Of a stretch of 64,000 bases of DNA, positions 37,479 to 51,445 are shown in pieces. Each line of letters starts with the position of its first letter. Position 1 is the stretch's first letter. The stretch lies in NCBI RefSeq assembly GCF_910589235.1, contig NC_060965.1, forward strand, positions 3,870,401-3,934,400. The letters are read 5' to 3'. The translations under genes were made by a program, and so were the position numbers. The notes under the pieces are model-generated. The model saw only the letters and a list, made by a program, of their open reading frames with translations, was not told where the DNA came from and made no database searches. Source of the DNA: Vespa crabro. Its lineage: Eukaryota > Arthropoda > Insecta > Hymenoptera > Vespidae.

Positions 37479-37649
37479 TTGTCCTCATCCTCGCAAGTGC
37501 CATTCTCCGCAGGTACGTAAAAACCATCTTGCCTTAGGGTAAGAGGATTCTCAGAAGAATTTCGTTCGCAAGACTGGGACTCGAGCCTTCGCCGGAGGTC
37601 CGTGGCTTGTAGCCCTCCTCCGCCCCCCATACCCCCGCTCCCATAGTAT
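37479..37649 (-). CDS. tutl: tutl start-codon exon, N-terminal extension
   Basis: The inferred start ATG is at 37630-37628 in a good context (G at -3, G at +4). It gives MGGGGGLQATDLRRRLESQS, then CERNSSENPLTLRQDGFYVP, AENGTCEDED and a phase-2 split Lys codon. This is complex, codon-like sequence ending at a perfect donor AA|GTAAGT (37478-37477); the acceptor is GATCGTAG (AG at 37651-37650). The frame extends upstream without Met through the preceding exon to a stop at 38748, which supports this ATG as the first in frame. Drosophila Turtle also has a long hydrophilic N-terminal extension before its hydrophobic core, so a leader of this kind is plausible. I do not recognise the sequence itself. 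A different-frame uORF overlaps the start. Confidence 0.68.
37534..37644 (-). promoter_or_regulatory. upstream ORF overlapping the tutl start codon
   Basis: An ATG at 37644-37642 lies 14 nt before the inferred tutl ATG, in another frame and in strong context (A at -3, G at +4). It reads MGAGVWGAEEGYKPRTSGEG and on to a stop at 37534, 36 residues in all, entirely within the exon. Scanning ribosomes meet it first, so it should reduce tutl initiation or force leaky scanning. Confidence 0.5.
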
Positions 37650-37852
37650 CTACGATCACAAACACGATTCGTGAAGAGGTAAGATCACTTAGAGCGTGTT
37701 TACTCGACCGTTCGTCCGTTTGATATTGCGTCGTCAGCGAAACTAGAGACGACGATTTTATGTACAAAAATTCCAACCACGTAATATCATTTGCGTATTG
37801 TAAACACAGTATGTCACCTTATTAAAGATTTTATGTCGAGTTATTTATTTAC

Positions 37853-37892
<40 letters not shown>

Positions 37893-38646
37893 GCGAATAT
37901 ATTTTTGATATAAAAATATTATTTTAACGAAGAAATCTTATTTATTTTAATGATTCTTATAAAATATTCTAATACATATAGCGAGTTCTATTAATGGTTC
38001 ATAAAATGTCGTACGCGCGGAGGAGGTTGATAAACCTCAGAACGGATAAAGGAAAACGAAATCGGATAATCGGTCTTTTATTATCCAACTCAAGGACTGC
38101 TTGCATCGAGTAAAGACCAAACGATCCTCGTATTCGATGCGATTGAGAAACTAAAGAAAGATTTTTACGTCTTCTCACGAACGAGTTTACTTGACTCCAC
38201 TTAAAAGCCATCGAAATTCGATGGGTATTGTCGATAGCATCGTATCTTATCTCCTTCATCGTCTCACTTTCCAATCGGAAAATGAGATTCCCATTGGAAT
38301 CGTTTCTCTTTAAATCGAACATCGGTCTACGCGAATCGATATAGCTCTTTGAAATCGAGATAAAGGCTATCATCACTATATTTCGTGTTAAATAAGTCGT
38401 CGAATAATTTGAACAACTTCAAAAGAGATAATTGCGAGAATAAAAGGATTCGTATCTTTTCTATATTAATTAGTATATCGATGTTATAATGATTTGTCAG
38501 TCAATGAAAAAAATTTACAATTATAAAAATTATAATGAACGGGCGAATCCTTTTTTACGCTCATTTTATATCGATAGTTCTAATTACAATCAAATTTTGA
38601 AGAATATTATAATAGTAACCGAAGATAATTAAAAGAGATACGTTAC
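37650..38646 (-). other. tutl 5' intron, about 1.0 kb
   Basis: GT-AG intron with donor GG|GTAACG at 38646-38645. AT-rich, with a (TA)n tract at 37852-37887. No other feature is recognised. Confidence 0.5.
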
Positions 38647-38777
38647 CCCTGCCGCTCCGCCGCCACTACCGCTCTCCGGATCGCCCGCCTCGTTTGCCGA
38701 TTTTCACGATCCTCCTCGCCACTTCCAGCTTCTCCTCGAGAGCCACCTTAACCACTGTAGCGTGTTGCTATCATCAC
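38647..38777 (-). other. tutl: candidate tutl 5'UTR exon
   Basis: This is a sharply GC-rich 131-bp block in AT-rich DNA. It is bounded on the minus strand by acceptor CGTTTCAG (AG at 38779-38778) and donor CAGGG|GTAACG. It contains a nine-codon uORF (ATG at 38774-38772, stop at 38750-38748). After that stop one frame is open through the exon with no Met, and it joins in phase to the frame of the next exon. That is the expected look of a 5'UTR exon just upstream of a coding start. It could instead be a first exon with an internal transcription start. No transcript evidence is available here. Confidence 0.5.
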
Positions 38778-39055
38778 CTGAAACGAGCGAGATATTGCGA
38801 TGGTTTAATGGCGTTCTGCATGACAATATACGCCCGACGGGATATACATTTTATGGCTAATGTTACAACCACGGAATATAACGCAAATGCCCGCGCATGC
38901 GTAACCCCTTTATCTCGCCGAATTTTCCGAGTAACGTGGCTTTAAACGATACTCTTGTGTTACTTATACATGTAAATATATATCTATGTGCATATGTATA
39001 CGCGCGTGGGCGTACTAAAAGAGGTTGCTTTGAAATCGAGTCGCATAAAATGAAT

Positions 39056-39056
<1 letters not shown>

Positions 39057-39117
<61 letters not shown>
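39057..39117. repeat. (CT)n microsatellite
   Basis: CT run of about 60 bp just upstream of the candidate 5'UTR exon of tutl. Confidence 0.95.
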
Positions 39118-39120
<3 letters not shown>

Positions 39121-41269
39121 GGATAAGGCAAAGATCAATGTAACTCGTTCTTATATATCAACGACGAGACCAAGACCATTGAGAAATATTGAATTGGTAT
39201 AAAAAACCTCGCGTTGAAATCATCAAATAAAATCATATTCTGATTGTAGTTTTTTGAAACGACTAAAGATCAAAAAGCATACGGTGAAAGCCTCGAGATT
39301 TTTGAATCATAACGATTATGTCATTGTAGACGTTATTATCTCGAGTGTTATTCATACGTTGGTTGAAAGATACATAAACATATCGTCCTACTTTACGAGT
39401 AATTTTCTTTTCTCTTCGAATACGAAAGAAAAATTGCCGTCCTTTGTTGTGCCAAATCTCATTCTAATTTTTCAAGAGATTTATTCAATTATATTTAAAT
39501 CATCTCACAAAACTTACAACTTGTCCAAAGCTTATGTAACTCAAAGTAAATAATCTTAACTAGTCATAGAACCCTTCAACGAACTACCATCTGCATTGTT
39601 AAAGCAACGATAGTTTCAATGCGAAGGAAAAGTTTAAATTGCATCAATTGCGGTGAAAGCCTTCGCTCTCGAGCACGATCGAGACTCGTGGAATTCCCTT
39701 CGTGCCGTCGACGGTGATTCGACGTAGTAGAAACGTGAATCGAATCGATTAGTAGTAGCTTGCACGTGTTCGTGAAAGAAAGGGGGAGAGGAGGGAGGGA
39801 GGGAGGGAGAAAGGAAACGAAAAACGATCGAATCAATTTAGATTTAAGGGAGAAAGAAGAGTGATTGTTAAACCATCGTCATAATTGTAACCCCATTCCA
39901 CTATTCGCAATGGTATCGTGTGATTCAATGATAATAAAGATAGAGAAGTATATAATTAGCCTATCGAGAAAGTAATCCCTTCATTTCTTTCATTGGAACG
40001 ATCGTCGAATTAACCGAATATATAGAGGGATATTAAAAATGAAGATAAAAATTTTAAACGAAGAGAAAGATATTTTATTAGAATTTAGTTCGTTCGTGTT
40101 TCAAACGAAAAGTATCAGTTAAACCTGGTAAGTATTATTACAACGTTGTAATAAATAATTCAAAAAAAGGTAATCGATGATTTTCTACGTTTCTTCGATG
40201 ATCCTTAAAGAGCTCTTGCCCGAGTTAGGAATATCTAATCTAGATAAGTGTTAGTTTATTCCTAAGAAACATGTCTAGCTAACGTTTACGAGCGTGTCGA
40301 TAGTAAAGCACCGATCCTGGCAATGTTCTAACCAAGTGTCTACTGCCTATAAGGACTCCCGCGGTGATTGACTAAAGTCAACGACCATCGAGGATGGAAA
40401 GGAAAGAGAATTCTCCTTGGAGTAGTGCGATTAACAGTCGTTGTGAAATTTATGATCAAAAAGTAAAAGGCAGGAAATTTGAAAGGAAATAAAAAAGGAT
40501 TTTACGAGAGCGGCGCAGTAAATTGTCACGCACGATGTTTTCTCTTTTTTTTTTTTTTATTTTTTTTTTTTTTATTTTCTTTTTAATTTTTTTTATAGAA
40601 GCTTCAAATAGAGGGTCAAAATACTTTGACAAAGCAATGCTGGTAGAGTACTTCGTTACGGTGTATGGTATTCTCTGAACGTAAATGTCTAATGTTTTAT
40701 AATACCAGATCAGAACGAACATTGTTTGCAAAGGAACAAAGGTGTCATGAGATCCAATAAACTCAACGCGTTTGACGTGCTCAAAAGATATGTCGGAAAG
40801 TAATAAAAAGAATCATGAAATAAAAAAGCTTTTTTCGATCTCTAATTTTATTTCCTTCCATCGTTCCCATCATTCATTCCACGTTCCAATAAAAACATCA
40901 ATTTCGTTGAAATCTATTCGAACACCATGGGGTCGTGGAAAAAAGAGAGAAAAAAAAAAAAGAAAACATTATTGCAAGTCATAAAAGTCAACGCTAGTAA
41001 TAGTAGACAGACAGGAATATTCCGAGTGGAGTTTTCGAGGATCGAGTATCGGATAACTACTCGTCTTTATCACCGTTATCACTCTTGGCGTAAAGTCACG
41101 TTTTAGTGGCCCACGGTCAAACTATCCTAAGCCCAGATGCTAGTCGGCTGGAGGTACTTCTTCCCTCACAATTGAGTCGAATGAACTGGCTATAAGGTGT
41201 GAGATTATCTCTCTATTTCCCTTTCTCTCTCTCCCTCTCTCTCTTTCACTATATACTAACATACATGTA

Positions 41270-41317
<48 letters not shown>

Positions 41318-42654
41318 GATAGAAGTCAACATGAGAGTAGATAGATATGTATGTACGCGCATATCTGTGATAGCTGGTTTATACTCAGAGAGCCGTCAGC
41401 ACCTCAGCAAGAAGGGATGATACGAGTGAGAGAGGGAGAAGGAAGCACAGTGCTAATAGAAGGTGCAGAGAGCGAACTGTTTGAACAATGGCACATGTCT
41501 CCCGTGCAATTGCGCACCGCCAAACGGGCCACGACACCGGCTGTCATAACCCGTCTTCGTGTTCCTCGGTTATTAGCATCGAGCCGGTGGGATTGACCAA
41601 TTTCTCTCACGATATCTCTTGCATATCGTAATCCGAATTTCTGATTAGCCAAATAAGTTCTAACTTTTTAATCCTTTTACATATTTTTCCTATTAAAACT
41701 TTCTTTTCTTATAATAAATAATTCGTTGAAAAGATATTTTAATATCGATTTGTTAGGTTATTGATCATAATCGTTTAAATAAATCAAAATAAACTCGTTT
41801 GAAAGAACCGTTAAATGACAGGAAATGCTTGTTGTAAAAGGCAACCAGGTGTCGAGGACGAATATTAACGATGGTTAAGAACAGACTCCTCTGTAATTAC
41901 GTAAATTACTGTGAGCGTAATTGAAAGGGAATCCTAATGAACGTACGGGCTCGTATCGCGACTGTATCTGTTCTTAACTGTGATTACTTCTGAATGAAGA
42001 AGAAGGTAATTGGAAAGTAGAAATTACTCTTACGTAGTACTCATGTTCGAAGCATTTCTATCTATTTTCTATGCTTCTATGCCAAAAGGTACCATATAAT
42101 TATAACTTTAAGATACAAGAATTCTCAGAAATTATTGTTAAAATTAAATGAAGTTTTACATAATACATGAAGTGGGACATTTAACGCTTGAAAAGAAGAT
42201 ACTATAGTTTTGAGAAACACTTTCTAAAAGTATAAGGAACGGTTCTCGAGGACATCTTTTTAAGGTAGAATCTTAACAAGAACCTTAACAAGACGGTCAA
42301 GAATTACGCATGCAATCACGACTTTGTTTGTCCACGTTCTATTTCACTCGAACAAGCTTGGTCATTCAGAAGAAAAAACTCGTCCACTCAACTTTTTAAG
42401 AAAAGGTAGAACATTAATGGTAACCTTGGACTCGTCCCCGAGTTTTAAATCGTCGATGTCAAAAAACTAAGCTCTATGAAAGAACAGAAAGAAAGAGGAA
42501 ATGACAAAAAAGGATCCATCAAAGACGATGTCACAAAAGACGATGTCGCAGGCCAAGTCAGATGACATTTCTTCGCACCCAAATATTCCCTAGATATGCA
42601 ACACGTAGATGATTTTTTAAAATAAGACTCTCCTTGAATCGGTCACCGTACTCC

Positions 42655-42688
<34 letters not shown>

Positions 42689-42906
42689 CGAAGCATCAAC
42701 GGTTTTCTGCTTCATTATATAGATTCTCTTCCCTTCTATCCTTCTCTAATCTCTCGTGCGCGCGCATGTCTCAACGTAGACCATCTAGAGGCCTTTCAGC
42801 TTCCATAACCACCGAGCGTCTATCCGTCACGAAATCTGTTTGAACGTCCTCCTGGCACGATGATGAGGATGTTAATTATTACCGTCAAGGTTCACCCTAA
42901 CTACAA

Positions 42907-42940
<34 letters not shown>

Positions 42941-43415
42941 TGTACTAGCAGCGCGCTGAAATTCCGGGATGAAAGGGAAGGAAGGCGAGGTCACTCGATA
43001 GCATTGCTGATGATTCTTACTGAACAAAGTCCAAAGAGAGTTCCTTCTTGATAAAAGATTCACATTGGGATACGTGTCGCGTTTTCTTTAAAAAAAAGTT
43101 TATCTTCAAAATTTTAATAAAATTCTCTATTTAACAGATTTCTTCCAATCATTTTATTAAAAATAGATATCTTTAGAAATTCGTAATCAGAGAATGATCA
43201 TTAAAATATTTCAATGTACGGTCGATTTATTCTTAGAGCCAAAACCTTTACCTTAGTTTAAATTGCCTATCAGGAATGAACCAGCGTTCATAATCACGTT
43301 ATACCCACATGGATACGGAATCCGCTTTGGCCAGCACCCTTCATTCTCGTCGCTTCATCGAAGATGCAGATTCGCTAAAGATTTAATTATTCAGTCTCAA
43401 TTAAATCTCCTCGGC

Positions 43416-43417
<2 letters not shown>

Positions 43418-43487
<70 letters not shown>

Positions 43488-43540
43488 CTATCTCTATCTA
43501 TCTACCTATCTCTATCTATCTATCTATCTCTATCTATCTT
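43418..43540. repeat. compound (CT)n-(CTAT)n repeat
   Basis: CT run followed by about 20 CTAT or CTCTAT units. Confidence 0.95.
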
Positions 43541-46058
43541 GCTCAACTTCTCTGTTCCTCTCTATAATTAATCCTATTATGTACTGGTCAACATCAACGT
43601 AGAGAACTCTTCTGCTTTGCGCGTCCGTTACTTTAACACGTTAAACGGATTGCTCCGTTGGTGTACGTATTTATTTGATCTTCTTCCTCGCACTATCAGA
43701 GTTTTTCTTTCACGTGAATTTTGAATTAGGGACAATGCTCTTTTAATGATTATTCGTCAAAGTTTCAGAACACATTGATCGTACCTATAATAAACTTTTC
43801 CCTTTTAATATTTCATTAGTTTATTCGATAAAACTATTATGGATCATAATAGCGAGAGATTACACTACTATAAAACTTTGCATTTTACGTTTCAAAGTTT
43901 TTTGTTACGAAAGACTCAAAGAGACCGTAATCAAAAGTTGTTGAAAATTGTGCGATTTGAAAGATCGTAAAAGCTGAATTCGAGGTATAAAAATCATAAA
44001 AATAGAACGGTAAACATCAGTAAAATTTTTGTTATCGTACAAAATAAAACATACTTTGAATAATATGAATGACGAAGTGAGAAAGCAATTTGTGTTGTTA
44101 TTTTGTAAATAAAGCAACGCGAGTGTGAAGGTGTAAAATAAAATATAGAAAAATCAAGCCAACGAAAGTTGAAAAATAATGTAAACTCAAACGCTCGTGT
44201 TTTTACAAAGGCTTTTATGTAACAGGTACGCATTGAAGTTGAGGAACGTAAGAACTAAAAAAAAAAAAAAAAATATAAAGAGAAAGATGCTCTGATGCAA
44301 AGTGAAAAAGATTGAGATGGCTCGAATATGAAGAGTAAAATAAAACAAAATTGACTAGAGATAAGATATAGACCCTTGATATTTTTCACATAAGCGCTTA
44401 TTCATCTCTATCATCAAGAAATAGATATTCAACGAAGACTAGCGTTTCTTTTTTTAGTCACGTTTAGTCTCTCATCTCACATAGAAATAAACATTCTGTT
44501 TTCCAGGAAAATAAATCAAGAAAAAAGGCGATATTTTTTTCCAAATAAAGTTTTTAAACAATTCGAATGCTCATAAAAGAAACAACATCGATACTCGACA
44601 TGTAAGCCACTTTTTCTTTACCGAAGAAAGACTTATACGGTCGGATCGAGTTGTGTGATTTATTTCCTTCGCGAGAAAAGAATAAATCCGGCGAATTTCT
44701 GAATCCGCTAAGCTTCGCGGACCACGAAGAAGGATGCTGCACCTCGCAACGTATTTTCAACGTCGTGAATCGAGTCGAAAGAAGGAAAGAGAAAACAAGA
44801 AGGCAAAATGAAAATGTAGTATGCATAAGTCGAGTACGGAATAGGAATGGCGAGGGACGCGACGTTAGGGAAGAGACAATACATATTATGCAAATCTTAG
44901 TCTGAAATAGCTTTGAAAGAATTTCGAGGAGAGTCGAGATATCGATCTGACTTAAAAAAAAAAAAAAAAAGAAAGAAAAAAGAATGAAAAAAAGAAAAAA
45001 AAATCCGATTATATCTTCGCACTGTTTTTCTCATAATAATTAAAATTAAATGAGAGCTAAAATTAATATTGACTTTAATTAAAACAAATATAAAATACAA
45101 TCTAATTTTCATATCAATTTTGAAAGTTTAACATTTATCTATAATTTATTCTATATGATAAAGGTTTTTATAAACATTCATTGAGATTGCAAATGCATAG
45201 GTGCCATATCGTAGCCGGAAACGACGAATATCGTATACGAGTTTACTCGTTGAACGTAGGATTGTTTATGGACCGAGAGAATGGTCATAGAAAGGTAAAT
45301 GGGAAAGAGAGAAAGGGAAGAATTGGACCTGAATAGGTGGGAGAGGAGATTCAGCGAACCAAATTGTTCAACCGCACTTTACTCCCTTATTGTGTCGTCG
45401 AACAGCTTCGAACTCCTGTAATTGACTCCGTTTACCTACGATATCCGCTTCAATTCACAGAATACTCCTCTTCAACTTCCTCTCTTCATCTCTATCCTTC
45501 TCTCCGTCTCTTCTTCTCTTACTATTTTAACAGGATGTACCTATCCAACTCTAAATTAATTTCGCACAGGACTATCGTTTACCGATTATTCGACTCGGGC
45601 AAGCCGATATCGAATTTCGTCCGAGTTCACCCGCCTAATTTCACTTATGTATAATTTAAGAGAATGAACTTTTCATAATTGAAAATAAAGAAATCATTCA
45701 AAAGAATATAGTGAAAGATATAAATAATAAAAATTTTTACTATCTCAAAGTATATTAGAAAGAAACTTTTTCAACAGACTCAGAAATTAGGTGTATGCAC
45801 TTTCAGCCAGATGGAAAGATAAAAGCTTTAAAAGTTTATGCATATTGCTCTGCCGTCAATAAGCTAAGTTTTCTGATCTTCACGCGGAAAAGAGAGCTTT
45901 TCTGCGAGAGCTCTCGCGACTTAGATATGCGCACGAGATAAAATAAAAGCACACTGTAAACTCTCATTGTGTAGCTCTCTGGCGTGCGATGCATTTAAAG
46001 ATTTCCGATAGAAAGATTGAAGTATTTTTAAATCTATGTGCTTTATCTCTCTCCCTCC

Positions 46059-46090
<32 letters not shown>

Positions 46091-47121
46091 TTCTCTCTCT
46101 ATTTCCTCTCTATTCCATTAATTCTTTTTTTTTCGCAAAGTTCGCTCTATTCGCGTAAATCAGCAATCGACCGCTTTGTCGCACGCGTATTCGATGAATA
46201 CTAATCGTGCTTGCGGTGCGAAACAAAATTTATCGGTAAACCCGTATTCGAAAAGGGAATATTAGTTTAAGATACTAACACAGATATTTTGTTTTAAGGA
46301 ATATTTTGTATTATGATTCAATAATAGTTTTAAATTATTATTTCTTATTCCATTAATCAAATAAAATTGAAGATAACAATAGTTCAAGGATTTTTGACGA
46401 AAAAAAATCTATCCTAAATATTATATTATATTATATTATACTATTACAAATATTAGTCGATTATTTCTGTGTTTCAGAGAAGTCATAAACCGATCAACTA
46501 GCATCAGGTATTTGATATATCAAAGTTGTAAGCGTGGGTATCAAACTCATCATTTGGAATGTAAAGCAAAGGGTTTGCCAGACCAATGCCGATTCATGTT
46601 GTAGCGCAATGATTCTGGTCTGACTAGAACTCTCGTGATATAACGCAACGTCAATTTGCTTGCTCTTCCCCCGTAAAGTCCCCATCTATGTTGGATATTT
46701 CTTTCTTATCGGCTCTCATCCCAGGCTTTTAAAAACACTGCAATAACAAATATTGACGCGAAATGTTTCAATATCGATATACCTCCTCGATGAAGTGCAA
46801 ATTCTCCTGTTATTGATCATCTTGCTAAGCGATCGTCATTGTTATCATAAAAAATATCTATGTATATTGCGTTTCCCATATTTTTCAATTCAAATTGAAT
46901 CTATTCTATATCTAAAGAGATAAAGATTGATATCATACTCAATTAAACGGATTCAATGTTGCGGTTTTACGCAATGTGAAAAAATTTAACTATTAGTAAA
47001 AATAATTGCTAATTATTAATGATTTTCTACGTTATCTTATCATAATATGTAAAATCTAAAATACTTTTGTTTATGTTCCTTTATTATATCCTGCCTCATT
47101 AATCGAAAACGATGATAGGAA

Positions 47122-47158
<37 letters not shown>

Positions 47159-47465
47159 ATTTGTATCTATACATATATGTATCTATAATATTCAATTGCT
47201 GAATCCCGCGAGATCCTTTATCTCCATGCGAATGAGAATTGCATAGGTGTGTTTAAGCAACGCACTCCATCCGGTCATTGAATATATGGAAAGGTGTCGC
47301 CGATATTTGCGGTATGCCTCGACAACGTAAAGCTCTGAAAGCATTCGCGAGAGCCAAAACGACAGGTTCGTGCTACGGCATAACGACCGCTAAACGCAAC
47401 CGCGGCAAAACTGGTCCTCTCCCTTCTCCACCGTTTATATTTTGTCTCTCTCTCTCTCTCTCCCC

Positions 47466-47496
<31 letters not shown>

Positions 47497-48062
47497 TCCT
47501 TGACTCTAAAGCAAGAGACAGAGTAAGATAGGAGAAGCAAATCATTCGCAGCTGCATCGTAGAGGTTGCGAACCGCAAAACTTGGAACGGAGGTGCCTAG
47601 TGGTATTTCGAGCATCCCTTCCACTACTTCATCCCTTAGGAGCCTACTCTTGGAGAACTCCTGCCAAGGTACACGCGCGAATTACAACGAGTACGATGTT
47701 AGACTTCCGGTTGCGTGCCGAGCGAGACTAGAGACAATCTCGAAGGAAGCTTCTAGGATGATCTAACTTTTTGCGGTCGTCCAAAAGCTCGTAGGACTTT
47801 ACCGTTTCTGGTATGGGATTCCGAGAATTCCAAAAGCTCGACGTCCAATGACGTTCACGTCGATCAACTTCCCTAAATTGGATTCTCTCAATACCGTTCA
47901 CCTGCACACGATATCATGGTTTCCTTTCTTCGAGTATGTCCGTCAGGTTGCATCATTCTATCTCGTTACGTTCAAGAAATTATTTTCCTTAATAATTCCT
48001 CGTATGCATTCAATTGTATGAAACATTAAAATAAGTATTATGAAAAATTAATGTCTTATCTG

Positions 48063-48095
<33 letters not shown>

Positions 48096-49229
48096 AAGAA
48101 AAATTCTCTTGTTTTTTTTCTCAATTTTCCTCGTGCAATAAGAAAATCTTGATTATACGCATAAAAACAAGGAGAGCCAGCATTGAAGGGTTAAAAGGGC
48201 AAGAACTTATTCGTTCCCACGCGATTCAGAAAAGAATTCTATGAGATTCCAAGCTTTACTTGTGGATATTTTTCTTCCTTTATAAATATGCATGGTGGAA
48301 AGAAGAATCGAAAGATCGAGATTGTTATACCGGTGAATGTAATTCTGATCTCCATCGCTGATTACACGGTACCTATGCAAGAAAAAATATTATTTTCTTT
48401 TTTCTTTTTTTTTTTTATTTTTATTAATACGAACTCCCTCGTCTTTCTACGGTTCTAATTAACGTGCGTAAAAATATCCTTATCTGCAGCGAATGGTTAA
48501 ATGCTAGATTTTAAATCACTCGACGAGATGTAGATGAGTATTAACGTTGTAATCATGATAGATACGTTTCTAATAATAGAGTACAAATAATTACCTTCGT
48601 GCTTGATTAAATGTTTTATCGACGCTATACGCAATTTTCGCTTTTCAGCCCGTACATCTAAATTTCCACGCGAATCCTATTAAATATAAATATTCAATCA
48701 TCGCTTATACGCACGGCTATACAATTTCTACCTAACAGCGAGAAAGAGAACACCCGGAAACCGATCTGAAGTTGTCTTGTCAACTTTTCATTGACCACTA
48801 CTTTCTCTCTCTCTCTCTCTCTTTTTCTCCTTTTCTCTTTTATTTTCTCAGTGCCATTTCATTTATTCACCTCGAATGGTGCTAAAGTGACTTCCATCGT
48901 TGAAGCGAGAGAAAATTAATCGATAAATTCCCAACCCTCTTCGGTATTCGTTGTTTCGTTCGCTTAATTCGAAATCCAACGGAGAGGAAGAAAAGTATAA
49001 CGCACGTTGACGATTTTTCTAACGAGCAAACTTCGAGAAGAAATAAAAAAAAAAAAAAAAAAAAAAAGAAAAGAGAAAAAGAGAAGAAAAAAGGGTAAGT
49101 TTATTTTCCCGCACAGTTATATTACTTCTACGTCTGTTGTAGAATTAACGAACTACAAATTGACGCGATTAATTAAATTTCATCAATCTTTTTAATATTT
49201 TTTTCGTTAACGAACAACGGAAGTGATTG

Positions 49230-49266
<37 letters not shown>

Positions 49267-51081
49267 AAAGAAAAACCGAGGATCGTGGATTCTTATCATC
49301 GAAGAAGAAAAAGTTCGAGTAGTCTTGTCTTTCCGATTGAAGAAGCAAGGCAAGACGGAGATAGAGAGATTGAAAGAAAAGGGAGTGGAAAGGAGTACTT
49401 GGAAGGTTGCTAAAAGAAAGCGAGTCTTTCTATCGAGTTGGTCAGCAGCCCACGCTTGCAATTGAATCGATCGTGCCGAAGGAAAGTGCACTTATTGTTA
49501 GCCGTCTCTCGCTTGTCTCATCTCACTTCTGTTCTTTTACACACTAATACTGAAAGAACTTTAGCAAGATGCGAACAATAACGATTGCCTAGAACATACT
49601 TTGGTAATTCGTGTGTATATGTGTGGGAGAAGGAGAGAGATAGAGAGAGAGAGAAGGATAGAAAAAGAGGGTTCAATATTAAGGAAAGAAAATTTACTGA
49701 TTATAGTGAAAAGAAATATCAAGGAATTAATTGTGAGTATATCACAATAATATATATTATAAATGTAATTACACTTCACTTGAAAAATAGCAAGGAAAAG
49801 CACCCAAGACGTTGATCCTTAAAAAGAAATGATGTAACAAAGTTTTCTTCGTACCGAAGAATCACAAAATTTGTTATTTTCGGAATCGCCTTGATCCGTT
49901 CCCAGATAAATAACGTGATCGGAAAACGAACTAGAGCCCAAAAGGAAGTTGGGAGGAAACTCCTTAAACTTTTCCTAACGGAGGGAGAAGAAGGCTTTCT
50001 GATAGAAGGAACCGGGTAAAAGAAAGGAATTGTACTTTTCTCTGGCGTACTTCAAGCATGGAAACCAATTTTAGGACTCTCCGCGGGATCAGTTCGGCTC
50101 AGCACCTACCTCAGAAGCGTAGGAAAAATCAAATAACACGCCGTACGAGTTTTACGAACTTTTGTTGATCGTGAGAATGTTAGATTTTTTAAAAACCTCA
50201 GAAAAAAAGATTCAAAGAATCTTTTTGTCGGCATGATAGTAAAGCAAAGATCATCAATAAAAGGTTATCATTAACGTAAATGATCCTATTAAAGTCAGTT
50301 AAAAATTATTCTAAGATCATATATGTTCGAAAGACATTACGAAACATGTAATCGCTAAGATAGCCCTGTGGCTTTTCTCTGAACCTATACAAATTCGAAA
50401 GGACAGACTTTGCTAACTAGCTTTTAACGTAAAATCGCTAGGAGAACCATCGTTCCCATAAATGGGATAAGTTCTCGTTTCTCTGGTAACAACCATAACG
50501 CTTGTATCCAATAGCTTCCTATTAAAACCTTATCTGCTACCGTTTCGCTTTTATCCCTTCCAAGATATCGTCTTTTGACTAGGAAATATTGCACCAAGGA
50601 TTGAGTCGATATTAAAGATCAAAATCATAACCCATAAAGATAAAGATGACTTGAATTTAACGAGCGAATAAAAAGAAGCTAATTCCGAGACAGGTTTCTC
50701 AAAAGCTACCCTTTAATTCCATTTCCTTTAGCAGCGATCTTGTAACACTTGACATCATTTTCGATGGAGATCTTACTGTGCACATACTAGCAGCCATATA
50801 CATTTGAACGCACACATCAGGAAGGAATATAACGTTTAAACGGTGTCTACGAGCTGCCTAAAGCAGCCGGCGCAAACTTACTTAGCCGAGCACGGAGTCT
50901 CGAACGAGCCCACTTGCATAATACTGAGATGTAGAGAAAGTGAGAGAGTTAGTATGTATACGTGAAAGAGAAAGAGAGAGATGCAAAGATTGCATGTAGA
51001 CAGAGGGTGACAAAATGGAGCACTGCGGGCTGCTCGCGTACGTAAACGGAGAATCGTAGATGAAAACAGGAGCAGACGTGT

Positions 51082-51445
51082 GTGTGAGAGAGAGAGAGAG
51101 AAAAAGAGAGAGAGAGAAAAAGAGAGAGAGAGAGAGAGAGAGAAATAATGCTTCCTGTTTGAGTTACGTCGGATACGCGAGTGCATTTAAATTCCGCTTA
51201 AAGGGTCATTAAGGGTGAATTAGGCGAGACAGCTATGGCCGAGGATCAGTTCCGATTTTAGAGGAGGTAAAGTCTACGTTCGGGTCGCGTAACTTCTGAA
51301 TAATATTCTCCATTGGGATATCCTTGACGGGGGTTGAAGTAAGGGGCAAGAAAATGGAGGTAAAGTCGAGTACAGACCGTTTCGTATCCAAATGCGACGA
51401 GTACGCTTCCCTGAAATATTATTCCCGACGTGCTTTTCTCTCTTT

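Larger units (their letters stand above)
380..38777 (-). other. tutl: turtle (tutl) gene, 5' part, ten coding exons plus one UTR exon
   Basis: This is the gene span assembled from the exons listed separately. The joined product reads signal peptide, five Ig domains and the first FN3 domain, in the order of Drosophila Turtle and vertebrate IGSF9/Dasm1. Drosophila Turtle is known as a neuronal surface protein acting in axon and dendrite patterning, self-avoidance, photoreceptor terminal spacing and coordinated motor behaviour, with transmembrane and secreted isoforms. Exon lengths from the inferred start codon are 152 (coding part), 71, 134, 232, 276, 288, 410, 272, 173 and 54 nt. Every junction keeps frame and no internal stop appears, giving 687 codons plus one base. 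The identification rests on remembered family sequence and not on a search. FN3-2, the membrane helix and the tail continue past position 1, outside the window. The true 5' end of the transcript is not defined. Confidence 0.95.

Noticed and set aside
41351..41652. Two overlapping 80-residue frames on opposite strands
   Set aside because: Neither has a recognised domain or splice context. They lie next to a (TA)n tract in a modestly GC-richer island.
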